Shown here in pieces: positions 45,553-54,372 of a stretch of DNA of 64,000 nt. This stretch comes from JAFGPL01 sp963781805. GTDB taxonomy: Bacteria > Bacteroidota > Bacteroidia > Bacteroidales > UBA10428. A program made the translations under genes and the position numbers. The stretch spans positions 2,666,001 through 2,730,000 of the forward strand of contig CAWAHF010000004.1 in NCBI GenBank assembly GCA_963781805.1. The letters are read 5' to 3'. Under the pieces are notes generated by a model, which worked only from the letters and a program-made list of their open reading frames with translations, did no database searches and was not told the origin of the DNA. Within the stretch, counting starts at the first letter, position 1. Each line of letters starts with the position of its first letter.

Positions 45553-46686
45553 ATGGGAATAGATTTAAATCTGGAAACATTCGAATTTGAAGGTCTGGTA
45601 ACCAAAAGACCTTTGGTGCTGGCAGGACCATGCAGTGCAGAAAGCGAAGAACAGGTGATGGAAACTGCACGTCAGTTGAAACAATACGGAATAAAAATAT
45701 TCAGAGCAGGTATCTGGAAGCCCAGGACAAGGCCTAACTCATTTGAAGGGGTTGGAAGGAAAGGTCTGCCCTGGCTGAAAAGAGTTAAAGAAGAGCTGGG
45801 AATGTTAACAGCCACCGAAGTGGCTAATGTTAAACATGTATATGAAGCATTAAAAGCAGGTATAGATATACTATGGATTGGTGCCAGAACTACAGCAAAT
45901 CCTTTTGCAGTTCAGGAAATTGCCGATTCACTGAAAGATGTCAATATACCGGTTATGGTTAAGAATCCGGTAAATCCGGATACCGAATTATGGATTGGAG
46001 CTTTGGAAAGGCTCAATAATGCAGGAATAACTAAACTTGCAGCAATTCACAGAGGATTTTCAATTTATGGGAAGACATTTTACAGGAATCATCCGCAATG
46101 GCAATTACCGATTGAACTTAAGCGAAGAATTCCAAGTCTTCCTATTATTACGGATCCAAGTCATATCTGTGGTAATCGTGATTTATTGTTTGAAATATCT
46201 CAAAAAGCAATGGACCTGAACTTTGAAGGTCTCATTATTGAAACACATATTGATCCGGATAAAGCCTGGAGTGATGCTCAGCAACAAATAACCCCGCAGA
46301 CACTCAATGAGTTGCTGAATAATCTAGTATTGAGAAAAGCCGATGTGGAGAAAGGAGTTTTATTAACCACGCTTGAAGAGTTAAGACATGAGATAGATAA
46401 ATTTGATGATAAACTTCTGAATATTCTTGAATGTCGTATGGCTATATCCCGAAAGATTGGAAACTACAAGAAAAAGAACAACATAACCATTCTACAAGCC
46501 AGCAGATGGGATGAAATTTTGAGAATGAGAGTCGAAGAGGCGGGTAAGAAAGGATTAAGTGAAGAATTTATCGTCAAACTTTTCAGGGCAATTCACCAGG
46601 AATCCATTAACCATCAGACAAAAGTGATGAATTCCAAAGATGTGGATTTGGATAGTAAAGTGGTATATCCTACTGAAATTTTATGA
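45553..46686 (+). CDS. Bifunctional 3-deoxy-7-phosphoheptulonate synthase/chorismate mutase
   Basis: 377 residues. Residues 1-265 are a DAHP synthase of the Kdo8P-synthase-like (I beta) type: LAGPCSAESEEQVMETA, FRAGIWKPRTRPNSFEG, IWIGARTTANPF, VMVKNPVNPD, IHRGFS, TDPSHICGNRD. Residues 275-365 are an AroQ chorismate mutase (LRHEIDKFDDKLLNILECRMAISRKIGNYKKKNN...RWDEIL). It opens the pathway by condensing PEP and erythrose-4-phosphate and also converts chorismate to prephenate, the substrate of PheA. Fused enzymes of this kind are usual in Bacteroidota. It is 8 bp after pheA and 49 bp before aroB. Confidence 0.95.
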   Translation: MGIDLNLETFEFEGLVTKRPLVLAGPCSAESEEQVMETARQLKQYGIKIFRAGIWKPRTRPNSFEGVGRKGLPWLKRVKEELGMLTATEVANVKHVYEALKAGIDILWIGARTTANPFAVQEIADSLKDVNIPVMVKNPVNPDTELWIGALERLNNAGITKLAAIHRGFSIYGKTFYRNHPQWQLPIELKRRIPSLPIITDPSHICGNRDLLFEISQKAMDLNFEGLIIETHIDPDKAWSDAQQQITPQTLNELLNNLVLRKADVEKGVLLTTLEELRHEIDKFDDKLLNILECRMAISRKIGNYKKKNNITILQASRWDEILRMRVEEAGKKGLSEEFIVKLFRAIHQESINHQTKVMNSKDVDLDSKVVYPTEIL

Positions 46687-46735
46687 TTATTACATTTTTC
46701 AGACTATTTTTGGCTCTCAATTTTAAACGCTTTGA

Positions 46736-47777
46736 ATGAAAACCGTTGAAATAAGGACAGATACAAAAATTTCAAAAATATTCATTGGTGAAAATATTCA
46801 GAATCTAAAGAACTATCTACCTCAAAGCAAGGTTGTTGTGGTTACAGATTCTGTGGTTTTCCGGATTGTATTTGGAATACTTTTCAGATTATCCTGTTAT
46901 TGAAATCGGATTGGGAGAAAAAAATAAGACCATTGAAACCCTGCAATTTATTTTTAACAGATTTGTAGAACTTGAGGTAGACAGAACTACATTTATTGTT
47001 GCCATTGGAGGAGGAATAGTTTGTGATGTTGTCGGATTTGCCGCATCTGTTTTTATGAGAGGTCTCCGATTCGGATTTGTTTCTACTACCCTATTATCTC
47101 AGGTAGATGCAAGTGTCGGGGGTAAGAACGGAGTAAATTTTCAACGGTATAAAAATATGATTGGAGTTTTCAATCAACCTGAATTTGTACTATGTGATAC
47201 TCAGGTTTTGAAAACTTTGGATAAAAAAGAATTAACTGCAGGTTTTGCAGAGATTGTAAAAGCAGCTGTTATTAAAGATCTGAAACTATTTCAGTATATC
47301 GAAGAAAACTGGAATAGGGCTCTTAATCTGGATAAAGAGGTCATTAATCATCTTGTGCACCAGTCTATACTGATTAAATCCAAGGTGGTGGAAACAGATG
47401 AAAAAGAAAAAGGTGAACGTAGACTTCTAAATTTCGGGCATACGTTTGCACATGCATTCGAAAAACTTAATGATCTCCTTCACGGTGAGGCTGTAAGTGT
47501 TGGTATGATCCTAGCTTCAAAATTATCAGAAAAACTTGGATTTTTAAGCAAATCCGAAAGAACAAGGATTACCAATTTACTCCGGAATTTCGAACTCCCT
47601 ATTACGATTGAACTTGAAATGAATCATGTTTTCGATGCAATGAAGCAGGACAAGAAAAGAGAAGGAGATTCGATGCATGTTATATTAATTAAAGAGATTG
47701 GCGAGGCCTTCTCTTATAAAATCAAGTTAAATAAATTGGAGGAAATTATAAATGATTTGCGTAGCGATATCAGATAG
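46736..47777 (+). CDS. aroB: 3-dehydroquinate synthase AroB with an apparent +1 frameshift near the 5' end
   Basis: The frame from ATG 46736 reads MKTVEIRTDTKISKIFIG...KVVVVTDSVVF, typical of an AroB start. It then loses similarity near 46855-46865 and runs to a stop at about 46898. AroB similarity resumes in the +1 frame (GLYLEYFSDYPVIEIGLGEKNKTIETLQ). Removing one base around GGTTTTCCGG gives a 346-residue protein of normal length. The remainder is intact: VAIGGGIVCDVVGFAASVFMRG, SQVDASVGGKNGVNF, AGFAEIVKAAVI (metal Glu), LNFGHTFAHAFE (metal His), LHGEAVSVGM (metal His). A T4 homopolymer at the break suggests a sequencing error; a true mutation is possible. Overlaps aroD by 26 bp. Confidence 0.85.
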
Positions 47778-48390
47778 AAATTATGAAAATTGCCTGTTGT
47801 TACTTGAAAAACTTGACATGGCTGAAATTAGAATTGATCTGACTCAATTTTCAATTGAACAGATCAAACACATATTTTCTCTTCAAAAAAAACTTATTGC
47901 AACTTACAGACCCGTTGAGGGTAAGGAAGATGACAGATTGCCTAAATTAAAGGCAGCCATTGAAGCCGGTGCCGATTATGTTGATATCGAATTCGAATCT
48001 GCAGATGACTTTAGAAAGGAAATTTTGAAATTTGCACATTTTCATAACTGTGATGTTGTTTTGTCTTATCATAATTTTGAATGTACTCCCGGTTTAGAAG
48101 AATTACATTCAATTATAGCAGAGAGCTTTAAAAAAGGTGCAGATGTGGCAAAGATTGCCACCATGGTGAAAACAAATAATGATAATGCACGAATTATTTC
48201 TTTATATAACATAGCCGGGCGAGTTGTGGCATTTGGCATGGGCAATTTGGGAAAAATAACCCGCATAATTGCTCCTTTCTTAGGTGCGGAATTTACATTT
48301 GCAGCAATGGATGAGGGTGCCGAAACAGCTCCCGGACAGATAAAATATTCACGGATGAAATCTGCAATGCAGCAAATTGAGAACCTTTAG
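47752..48390 (+). CDS. aroD: Type I 3-dehydroquinate dehydratase AroD
   Basis: 212 residues, short for type I enzymes (about 230-250). EIRIDLTQFS, KLIATYRPVEGKEDD and YVDIEF form the barrel start. Catalytic His and Schiff-base Lys lie in VLSYHNFECTPG and DVAKIATMVKTNNDNARII. FGMGNLGKITRIIAPFLGAEFTFAAMDEGAETAPGQI is the substrate-binding end. It dehydrates 3-dehydroquinate to dehydroshikimate, the step after AroB. Its start overlaps the aroB end by 26 bp, so co-translation is likely. Confidence 0.92.
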   Translation: MICVAISDRNYENCLLLLEKLDMAEIRIDLTQFSIEQIKHIFSLQKKLIATYRPVEGKEDDRLPKLKAAIEAGADYVDIEFESADDFRKEILKFAHFHNCDVVLSYHNFECTPGLEELHSIIAESFKKGADVAKIATMVKTNNDNARIISLYNIAGRVVAFGMGNLGKITRIIAPFLGAEFTFAAMDEGAETAPGQIKYSRMKSAMQQIENL

Positions 48391-48420
48391 GGAATTCCTT
48401 TAACCAATAATTAGAGTATA

Positions 48421-49413
48421 ATGAACAGTTTTGGAAAGCTTTTCAGAGTCAGCATTTTTGGTGAATCTCATGGTACAGGATTGGGAATTGTTATTGATGG
48501 ATGTCCTGCCGGGTTACCACTTCTGTTTGGTGATTTTATCGAAGATTTTAACCGTCGCAGAAGCGGTGCAAAAGGCACCACCCCACGAAAAGAATCTGAT
48601 ATTCCAAAGATTGTGAGTGGTGTATTTAATGATTTAACCACTGGAGCGCCCATTGCTGTTACATTCGAAAATACAAATACCCGATCGAGAGATTATACCA
48701 AACTGCGTGAGACGCCTCGTCCGGGACATGCTGATTTTGTTGCATCTAAAAAATTTGGAGGTTTTGAAGATTACCGGGGAGGAGGCCATTTCTCGGGACG
48801 TTTAACGCTTGGTTTGGTTGCTGCAGGCGTAATTGCCAAAAAACTAATAAATCCTGTAACAGTTCATGCCCGACTAATCGAAGCCGGTGGAAGCCCGGAA
48901 ATTGAAAAAGCAGTGGACAAAGCCGTGGAGGAACAAGATTCTATCGGGGGAATTATCGAGTGTACCGCAACAAATATGCCTGTTGGGCTTGGCGAACCAT
49001 TTTTTGATTCTGTAGAAGCAGTTCTGTCGCACATGGTTTTCTCCATTCCTGCAATCAAAGGAATTGAATTCGGTTCAGGGTTTCAGGCATCCCGTATGAG
49101 GGGGAGTGAGCATAATGATAAGCTGGTTTCTGTTGATGGAAAAACATCCACAAACTATGCCGGTGGAATCAACGGTGGAATATCTAACGGAAATGATTTG
49201 GTATTGCGTGTAGCTGTGAAACCGACATCAAGCACACACAAAGTGCAGAAAACCATGAACCTCTCTACAGGTAAAATGATTGATCTTGAAATTGAAGGCA
49301 GGCACGATACTTGCATAGCACTGCGTGTACCGGTGGTGCTTGAAGCAGCCACGGCTATCGTTCTCGCGGATTTCATGCTTCAGGCACGGGAGATAACAAG
49401 AATTATAAAGTAA
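48421..49413 (+). CDS. aroC: Chorismate synthase AroC
   Basis: 330 residues, slightly short of the usual 350-360. Signature motifs: FRVSIFGESHGTGLGIVIDGCPAG (site 1), FNRRRSGAKGTTPRKESD, RPGHADFVASKKFGGFEDYRGGGHFSGRLTLGLVAAG (site 2), FGSGFQASRMRGSEHND and GRHDTCIALRVPVVLEAATAIVLADF (site 3). It makes chorismate from EPSP using reduced FMN. Last gene of the aromatic operon, 30 bp after aroD. aroA, aroE, aroK and tyrA are not in the window. Convergent remnant and TPR gene follow. Confidence 0.96.
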   Translation: MNSFGKLFRVSIFGESHGTGLGIVIDGCPAGLPLLFGDFIEDFNRRRSGAKGTTPRKESDIPKIVSGVFNDLTTGAPIAVTFENTNTRSRDYTKLRETPRPGHADFVASKKFGGFEDYRGGGHFSGRLTLGLVAAGVIAKKLINPVTVHARLIEAGGSPEIEKAVDKAVEEQDSIGGIIECTATNMPVGLGEPFFDSVEAVLSHMVFSIPAIKGIEFGSGFQASRMRGSEHNDKLVSVDGKTSTNYAGGINGGISNGNDLVLRVAVKPTSSTHKVQKTMNLSTGKMIDLEIEGRHDTCIALRVPVVLEAATAIVLADFMLQAREITRIIK

Positions 49414-49500
49414 ACCTTTCTAAAATGAGGTTCCAAAGCCGTATTTTAACACTTAAGTCAGTAACTTAATTTCTTACAGAGTAACCCTTAGATTAATGAA

Positions 49501-49784
49501 TGGTTGGTGTCACTTCGTAAGTCAGATGGAAGAATTCTTGTCTATGTCAATCCTCCGAGAAACGGACTGGAACCAAAATTGTTCATTGGATCATCGGAAA
49601 ATCAAACATGGAAAATCTTGTATATCTGTCATGCAGTGCGGGAACGTTAAGACGGGATCTTGATTTATTGATAAAAACTTCATATAGAGTTGTAAAAATA
49701 ATACCTTACGATTTCTTTCCGCAAACCATTCATACGGAAGTTTTAGCCTTTCTTCAACGGGCTGAATTTACTGACAATAGTTGA
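49501..49784 (+). pseudogene. C-terminal remnant of a class I SAM-dependent RNA methyltransferase (RumA/TrmA type)
   Basis: Two overlapping frames give consecutive parts of one family. First, SLRKSDGRILVYVNPPRNGLEPKL contains the 'NPPR.GL.P' loop. After a frame change near 49570-49585, MENLVYLSCSAGTLRRDLDL and SYRVVKIIPYDFFPQTIHTE (then VLAFLQRAEF) carry the catalytic-Cys region (YLSCSAGT) and the family ending before the TGA at 49782-49784. The N-terminal two thirds are absent and no start is seen, so it is a remnant. Its end overlaps the convergent TPR gene by 17 bp. This fills the stretch between aroC and the TPR gene. Confidence 0.75.
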
Positions 49785-50970
49785 TTAGTTGTTCGATGGC
49801 ACGTGTTTCGCCATAATTGGCAGATATTTTCCAATCGCTGCAGGCGCCCTGTTTGTCTCCCGAATTATACCTGGCCATTCCTTTGAAATAATATACCTCG
49901 CCGTCATCCGGTTTCAGATCCAGCGACATCGAAAGGTCATCAATAGCGTATTTATACATCTTGGTCTGGTAGAAAGCTTTACCTCTTGCCTTGAAGTATT
50001 CTGGATTTGAGTTGTCCAACCGAAGATCTTTATTAAAATTTTTCAGAGCCTCTACATAATTTCCATTATCATAGTTAAGTTCTCCGCAAAACAAAATCGC
50101 ATTTTTATCATCAGGAAAATAGTCAAGGTAAAGATCCATATCCTTCACGGCTGAATTCAAATCTTTCTTTCCCCTGGAAGCTTTTGCCCTTAAAATGTAA
50201 AGCTCGAAATTAGCCGGATCTAACCGCAGGGCTTTTGAAAAATCATCATAGGCCTCTTTAAACTTTTCTGAGTTCAGATACGCAATACCTCTTTGTTTAA
50301 GAGCATTAATATTATCCCTGTCAATTGACAGTGCTTCCGTCCAATCCATAGCAGAAGCCCTGAAATTTCCTTGCTGACTTTCGATTTGCGCTTTGAATAT
50401 ATATAATGGTTTCGGATTTTTTGATTCCGGAATTTTTTCATCAATGAGTGTCACTGCATCAATGAAATTATTATTTTTCAACAGATAATTTACATCCTTC
50501 TCCAACTTCTCTTCTTCGGTATACCAATCTTGTTGCCAAAGTTGAAACCATTCGTCAGAAAGCTGAAGGTTATTAAATGCTTTATCGGTTTTTATAAATT
50601 TTTCAGGACTCCGGTAGGCTGACTGCAAATGCCTCTTTAAATAATAAATAGCTATAGAATCCTGGTTCATAGAGGCATAACTCTTTGCCAACCAAAGATC
50701 AGCAAAATCATTTCGTATAAGATTCACACTCTCAAAATCTTTAATCGCATCACCGTATTTTCCTGTAGAAAAAAGAAGCTTACCTCTTTCCATGCAATAT
50801 TGATATTTGTCAGATTCTCTGATAATTGCCGAACTGAGATATTGCAATGCACTGTCAGGTTGACCTGAAATTATTTTTGCCATACCCATCAGATATAAAT
50901 CTTTCGGACGTTGTGCGCGAACCGCAAAAGATATAAATAGTAATACTATGAGATATAAAGATTTCTTCAC
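49768..50970 (-). CDS. Exported TPR-repeat protein
   Basis: 400 residues from GTG 50970, which gives a clean signal peptide (KKSLYLIVLLFISFAVRAQ) 8 bp after the stop of the upstream gene. An ATG 60 bp earlier would overlap that gene and bury the signal. About eight tetratricopeptide repeats follow: MGMAKIISGQPDSALQYLSSAI, GDAIKDFESVNL, ALKQRGIAYLNSEKFKEAYD, AKASRGKKDLNSAVKDMDLYL, ARGKAFYQTKMYKYAIDDLS, FKGMARYNSGDKQGACSDW. TPR proteins serve as scaffolds. Neighbouring T9SS cargo and a DUF6702 gene suggest an envelope role. Function unknown. Confidence 0.85.
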   Translation of the reverse strand: MKKSLYLIVLLFISFAVRAQRPKDLYLMGMAKIISGQPDSALQYLSSAIIRESDKYQYCMERGKLLFSTGKYGDAIKDFESVNLIRNDFADLWLAKSYASMNQDSIAIYYLKRHLQSAYRSPEKFIKTDKAFNNLQLSDEWFQLWQQDWYTEEEKLEKDVNYLLKNNNFIDAVTLIDEKIPESKNPKPLYIFKAQIESQQGNFRASAMDWTEALSIDRDNINALKQRGIAYLNSEKFKEAYDDFSKALRLDPANFELYILRAKASRGKKDLNSAVKDMDLYLDYFPDDKNAILFCGELNYDNGNYVEALKNFNKDLRLDNSNPEYFKARGKAFYQTKMYKYAIDDLSMSLDLKPDDGEVYYFKGMARYNSGDKQGACSDWKISANYGETRAIEQLINYCQ

Positions 50971-50977
50971 GGTCTGG

Positions 50978-53608
50978 TTATTCTGGTTTTGGAACACTTG
51001 CCGGTGCTTCATTCGTAAATACATAAACAAATCCTACCAATTTCCTGACAAATATACCTGTCAACTTTGGTTCATCCACATCACAAACATAATAATAGAT
51101 TCCGGGAGTTACCAACTTTCCTGTATTATTAATTTTGCCATCCCATTTGAAATTAGGATCTATCGATTCATAAACTAATAACCCCCATCGATTGTAAACT
51201 TTCAGACTAATTTTTTTAACAGCATTGTTTCTGTTATATGCAGAGAAATATTTGTTTTTATCGTCGCTGTTTGGTGTAAATACATTTGGCAGTTTATAAA
51301 GATAGCATTCGTCGAGACATACTTTTTCCGAAGGAAGGCTTGCATTGCCGACAGAATCATAAGCAACCACATAATAACATCCTGCCAATTGCTGGGTGTC
51401 TGGCAGCACATGCCTGAAAACAGTATCTGTAGCGCTAAATGTTGATGTTACTGAGTCGCCCCCTGCATCCAGTGTCATTGAATAATAAACCTGATACCTG
51501 ATCACATCATCCGAGCAGGTATTATTCGGATTGGTCCATGTTAAAACATTGGTTGAACTGTCGCATAAAGCTACTACCGATAGTACCGGAGGACATGGGG
51601 GTGTATTATCCTGAGGAGTGCCACAACTTATATGAGAATCATTCATGTTCGAATAGATGAGACTATCAACCGGGCGCCAGCCCAGACTTTGGATTTTATA
51701 ACAATATGTTGTATCATTAGCCAGGTTAGCATCAATATAAAAATTATTGCTGGTGGTGTCAATCGAATCAAAATCAAGACTAACAGGATTTTGTTTGTAA
51801 ACAATATAATCTGTATTGACCCATGGAACCTTCTTCATAAAATTAAGCCTTAACTGATTGTCGGACGGAACAATATCAATATATAAACTGGAAGCTATCT
51901 CCGTAAAACCTTCTCCTATATCAAAGCGATTACCTGGAGTATTATTTATAATTTTTACAGAATAATAGTATGGATACTTTATCGTATTTAAATGCTGATC
52001 GAAATAAGTTGTGTCTGAAAGAGAAACGGTGGCAAAACTGTCGATTGCCACATAAGGTGCATCGGCAGATTCGGATCTGAAAATTTTTACGATATATGGG
52101 CCTGGTGCGGCCAGTGTATCAAAGTTTGTTGGTCTTACCCAGGAAAGATATATTTCACCATCCACAGCATCAATTTTTGTAACACTAACATTTGTCAGAG
52201 CAGGTAATCCGGGAATAAGCGAGGCACAAACAGGTTGAGAAGCATAACTTTCAGCGCCATCAGGGAAAAGTGCGGTAACTAGATAGCAATATTCAATCCC
52301 TTGTAAAAGTCCCTCTTTCCCATTGCCATCCTCAAATACATTTGTGGAAATACCGTTTACAACGGCAATTTTCTCATACCCTATGGTATCTGGTACTCCG
52401 TACTGGCATGAGTCATGAATAAAACCATATCTGCCACTCCGCCGGTATATCGCATATCCTGACACTTTGCTACAAGGACTTTTATCCCATTTTATGGAAA
52501 TATTACTGCTTGTGGATGTCGAGGTTAACCCGGTTGGAGCTGGAGCCAAAACAGTTATGTAATAGTTGTCGATATCCACAAGACTGATATCAGCATTTAT
52601 ATCTTCGCTCTTCAAAACAAACTGGTAGGGTAATTTTCTTACATGATTGCAGGAGGTATGCCATCTGAAAGTTGATGATGAAAAACCGTATCCGGCACTG
52701 TCAATAACAAAAGATGCTGAGTCTTTGGGATCGATGAGTGGTCCCCCGGTAAATTGCTGCGTGACCTGATCATTATCCGGATCGGTGGTTGTCAAATTAA
52801 ATTCAATTACAGAACCGGCTTCCACACAAAAACTCTTGGTCTCAGGATTTACAGGAGGATTATTATCTGTTCTAAAAACCTCAATTTGCATATCCCGGAC
52901 GATATTATCAATTTTTACCCCTTTTCTCCATTCTTCTACATTCATAGCAATATTATACTTGCCCGTATCTATCGGTGAATCCCAAACCAAATCGCCAGTT
53001 ATCGGATTTACGTAAAGAGTGTCACTGCTTCTTGGAAAAGTATAATCAGGAATAGGTACGCCATCCTGTTCGGTGCAAACAGCCAATTTGTAAGACAGGC
53101 TGTCTCCATCTGGATCGTATGCTGATGGATTGTGGATGAAAATATGTCCGAGGGCTGCTCTGTCCTTAGGTGGATTTAATAAGACAGGGGAATCATTATC
53201 CCCGATATAGGAATTTATTGCAAATGTGGTTTCGATAGAAAAAACAACATTGACTGAATTTGGAATATTCTGAATTCCTGCATTTCTGTTAGGATCCTGC
53301 ATAAGTATTTCATAAACGCCGGGTCCGGGAAATGTATGGGTAGCTTTATATACATTTTTTCTGTAATAATTGGGCAAATAGGTGGGAGGTGGAATGATAG
53401 GTGCCACTGTAGAAGTATTATCTCCCCATTGTATCGTAAGCTGATTGCGGTTTGCCAGAGAGAGTGTATAGGTATAAGTGGTTACGGTAATTTCATAGGT
53501 TAGACCTGAAACATGACGAAATGTAATTTCTCCGGCACGGTTATGAGTTGCCAAAAGAACCGTAACATTAAACAGGATTAACACCAGAGATAATAGTACT
53601 TTCCTCAT
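50978..53608 (-). CDS. Large secreted protein with fibronectin-type III repeats and T9SS type B (CHU_C) C-terminal domain
   Basis: 876 residues. Signal peptide to about residue 20 (LLATHNRAG; the ATHNRAGEI start is frequent in PKD-bearing gliding-type proteins). Domain of about 330 residues with WGDNTST, PGPGVYEILMQDPNRNAG and YDPDGDSLSYKLA. Then three or so fibronectin-like modules (PAPTGLTSTSTSSNISIKWDKSPC, LPALTNVSVTKIDAVDGEIYLSWVRP, TNVLTWTNP). The end is LPNVFTPNSDDKNKYFSAYNRN...KVYNRWGLLVYES...WDGKINNTGKLVTPGIYYYVC, a CHU_C domain, plus an unusual extra tail (VGFVYVFTNEAPASVPKPE). It is expected at the cell surface through type IX secretion. Confidence 0.88.
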   Translation of the reverse strand: MRKVLLSLVLILFNVTVLLATHNRAGEITFRHVSGLTYEITVTTYTYTLSLANRNQLTIQWGDNTSTVAPIIPPPTYLPNYYRKNVYKATHTFPGPGVYEILMQDPNRNAGIQNIPNSVNVVFSIETTFAINSYIGDNDSPVLLNPPKDRAALGHIFIHNPSAYDPDGDSLSYKLAVCTEQDGVPIPDYTFPRSSDTLYVNPITGDLVWDSPIDTGKYNIAMNVEEWRKGVKIDNIVRDMQIEVFRTDNNPPVNPETKSFCVEAGSVIEFNLTTTDPDNDQVTQQFTGGPLIDPKDSASFVIDSAGYGFSSSTFRWHTSCNHVRKLPYQFVLKSEDINADISLVDIDNYYITVLAPAPTGLTSTSTSSNISIKWDKSPCSKVSGYAIYRRSGRYGFIHDSCQYGVPDTIGYEKIAVVNGISTNVFEDGNGKEGLLQGIEYCYLVTALFPDGAESYASQPVCASLIPGLPALTNVSVTKIDAVDGEIYLSWVRPTNFDTLAAPGPYIVKIFRSESADAPYVAIDSFATVSLSDTTYFDQHLNTIKYPYYYSVKIINNTPGNRFDIGEGFTEIASSLYIDIVPSDNQLRLNFMKKVPWVNTDYIVYKQNPVSLDFDSIDTTSNNFYIDANLANDTTYCYKIQSLGWRPVDSLIYSNMNDSHISCGTPQDNTPPCPPVLSVVALCDSSTNVLTWTNPNNTCSDDVIRYQVYYSMTLDAGGDSVTSTFSATDTVFRHVLPDTQQLAGCYYVVAYDSVGNASLPSEKVCLDECYLYKLPNVFTPNSDDKNKYFSAYNRNNAVKKISLKVYNRWGLLVYESIDPNFKWDGKINNTGKLVTPGIYYYVCDVDEPKLTGIFVRKLVGFVYVFTNEAPASVPKPE

Positions 53609-53626
53609 GATTACAAAGGTAATGAT

Positions 53627-54157
53627 TTATTGGTTTTCCAAATCAGATTTGGTTAGACTGTTTAAGTCGATTTCAACTTCCTGGGTTAAATAGTTAAATG
53701 TATATCCTTTTTGAATCTCCCCCACCGAAAAAATTGTCAGGTTTGTTTGATCCAGAAACATATCGAGAAACATACGGTTAATCAACTTTATCTTGGTTGT
53801 TCTTTTTTCAGGCAGTAAACCCTGGTAGTAAAGCCAGGTTGAATTATCCTGAATTTTAATATCCGTACATTCCAGGTTTAGTTTTGTTCCATCTATAAGA
53901 ATTCCAAAACCCGTATTTACATATTTTATAACAAGTTCCTTGTTTTCATGAGAAATGCTGTCTGTAATATATAAATCTCTTTCATAAAAATGTCTTAAGC
54001 TGTGCTGAAGGTCGTCCGAAAACATTCGAATGGAATAATCAATTTTATGCTGTAAAGTATCCAATTCAATATTTGTTACCGAGACCCGGTAAGGGTGATG
54101 CATTTCCAAAAATACATTCGAAAAAAATATGCTTTGCAAGAATATAAGAAACACCAT
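53627..54157 (-). CDS. DUF6702-like protein
   Basis: 176 residues. Hydrophobic start (MVFLIFLQSIFFSNVFLE) is a likely signal or anchor. The HPYRVSVTNIELDTLQHKIDYSIRMFSDDLQHSL stretch is typical of the DUF6702 family by recall, with a beta-sandwich of about 140 residues (LYYQGLLPEKRTTKIKLINRMFLDMF). It is first in the minus-strand unit DUF6702 - T9SS protein (18 bp) - TPR (7 bp). Such proteins are often found beside export or metal-related envelope genes. Function unknown. Confidence 0.7.
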   Translation of the reverse strand: MVFLIFLQSIFFSNVFLEMHHPYRVSVTNIELDTLQHKIDYSIRMFSDDLQHSLRHFYERDLYITDSISHENKELVIKYVNTGFGILIDGTKLNLECTDIKIQDNSTWLYYQGLLPEKRTTKIKLINRMFLDMFLDQTNLTIFSVGEIQKGYTFNYLTQEVEIDLNSLTKSDLENQ

Positions 54158-54313
54158 TAGTCAATTATTTGAGTCAAATTCAAAACTATCTAATCGGATA
54201 ATTATTTTATCAATAATACAATTTATTTTGAATAATAACATTTGTCTATGAATTATTTCTGTATTGTTTATAATCGATTGATGCATGTATGCTATATTCG
54301 CATTGTTAATCTA

Positions 54314-54344
54314 ATTGCATCATAATCAATATTTGATAGATTTG
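54314..54344 (+). promoter_or_regulatory. Promoter of the polysaccharide locus
   Basis: ATTG at 54314-54317 and TAGATTTG at 54337-54344 are separated by 19 bp, matching the Bacteroidota -33 (TTTG) and -7 (TAnnTTTG) boxes and spacing. The ATG of the epimerase gene is 29 bp beyond. This is the best constitutive-type promoter match in the window. Confidence 0.6.
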
Positions 54345-54372
54345 TAAATTATTATATGTAATTATTAGTAGA

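Noticed and set aside
46845..46875. Programmed ribosomal frameshifting in aroB
   Set aside because: No slippery heptamer with downstream stimulator is evident, and such control of aroB is not known to me; a simple indel is more likely.
46833..47777. Reading aroB as starting at TTG 46833
   Set aside because: The first residues from that start do not resemble AroB; an upstream ATG at 46736 gives the missing N-terminus in another frame, so a frameshift is the better reading.
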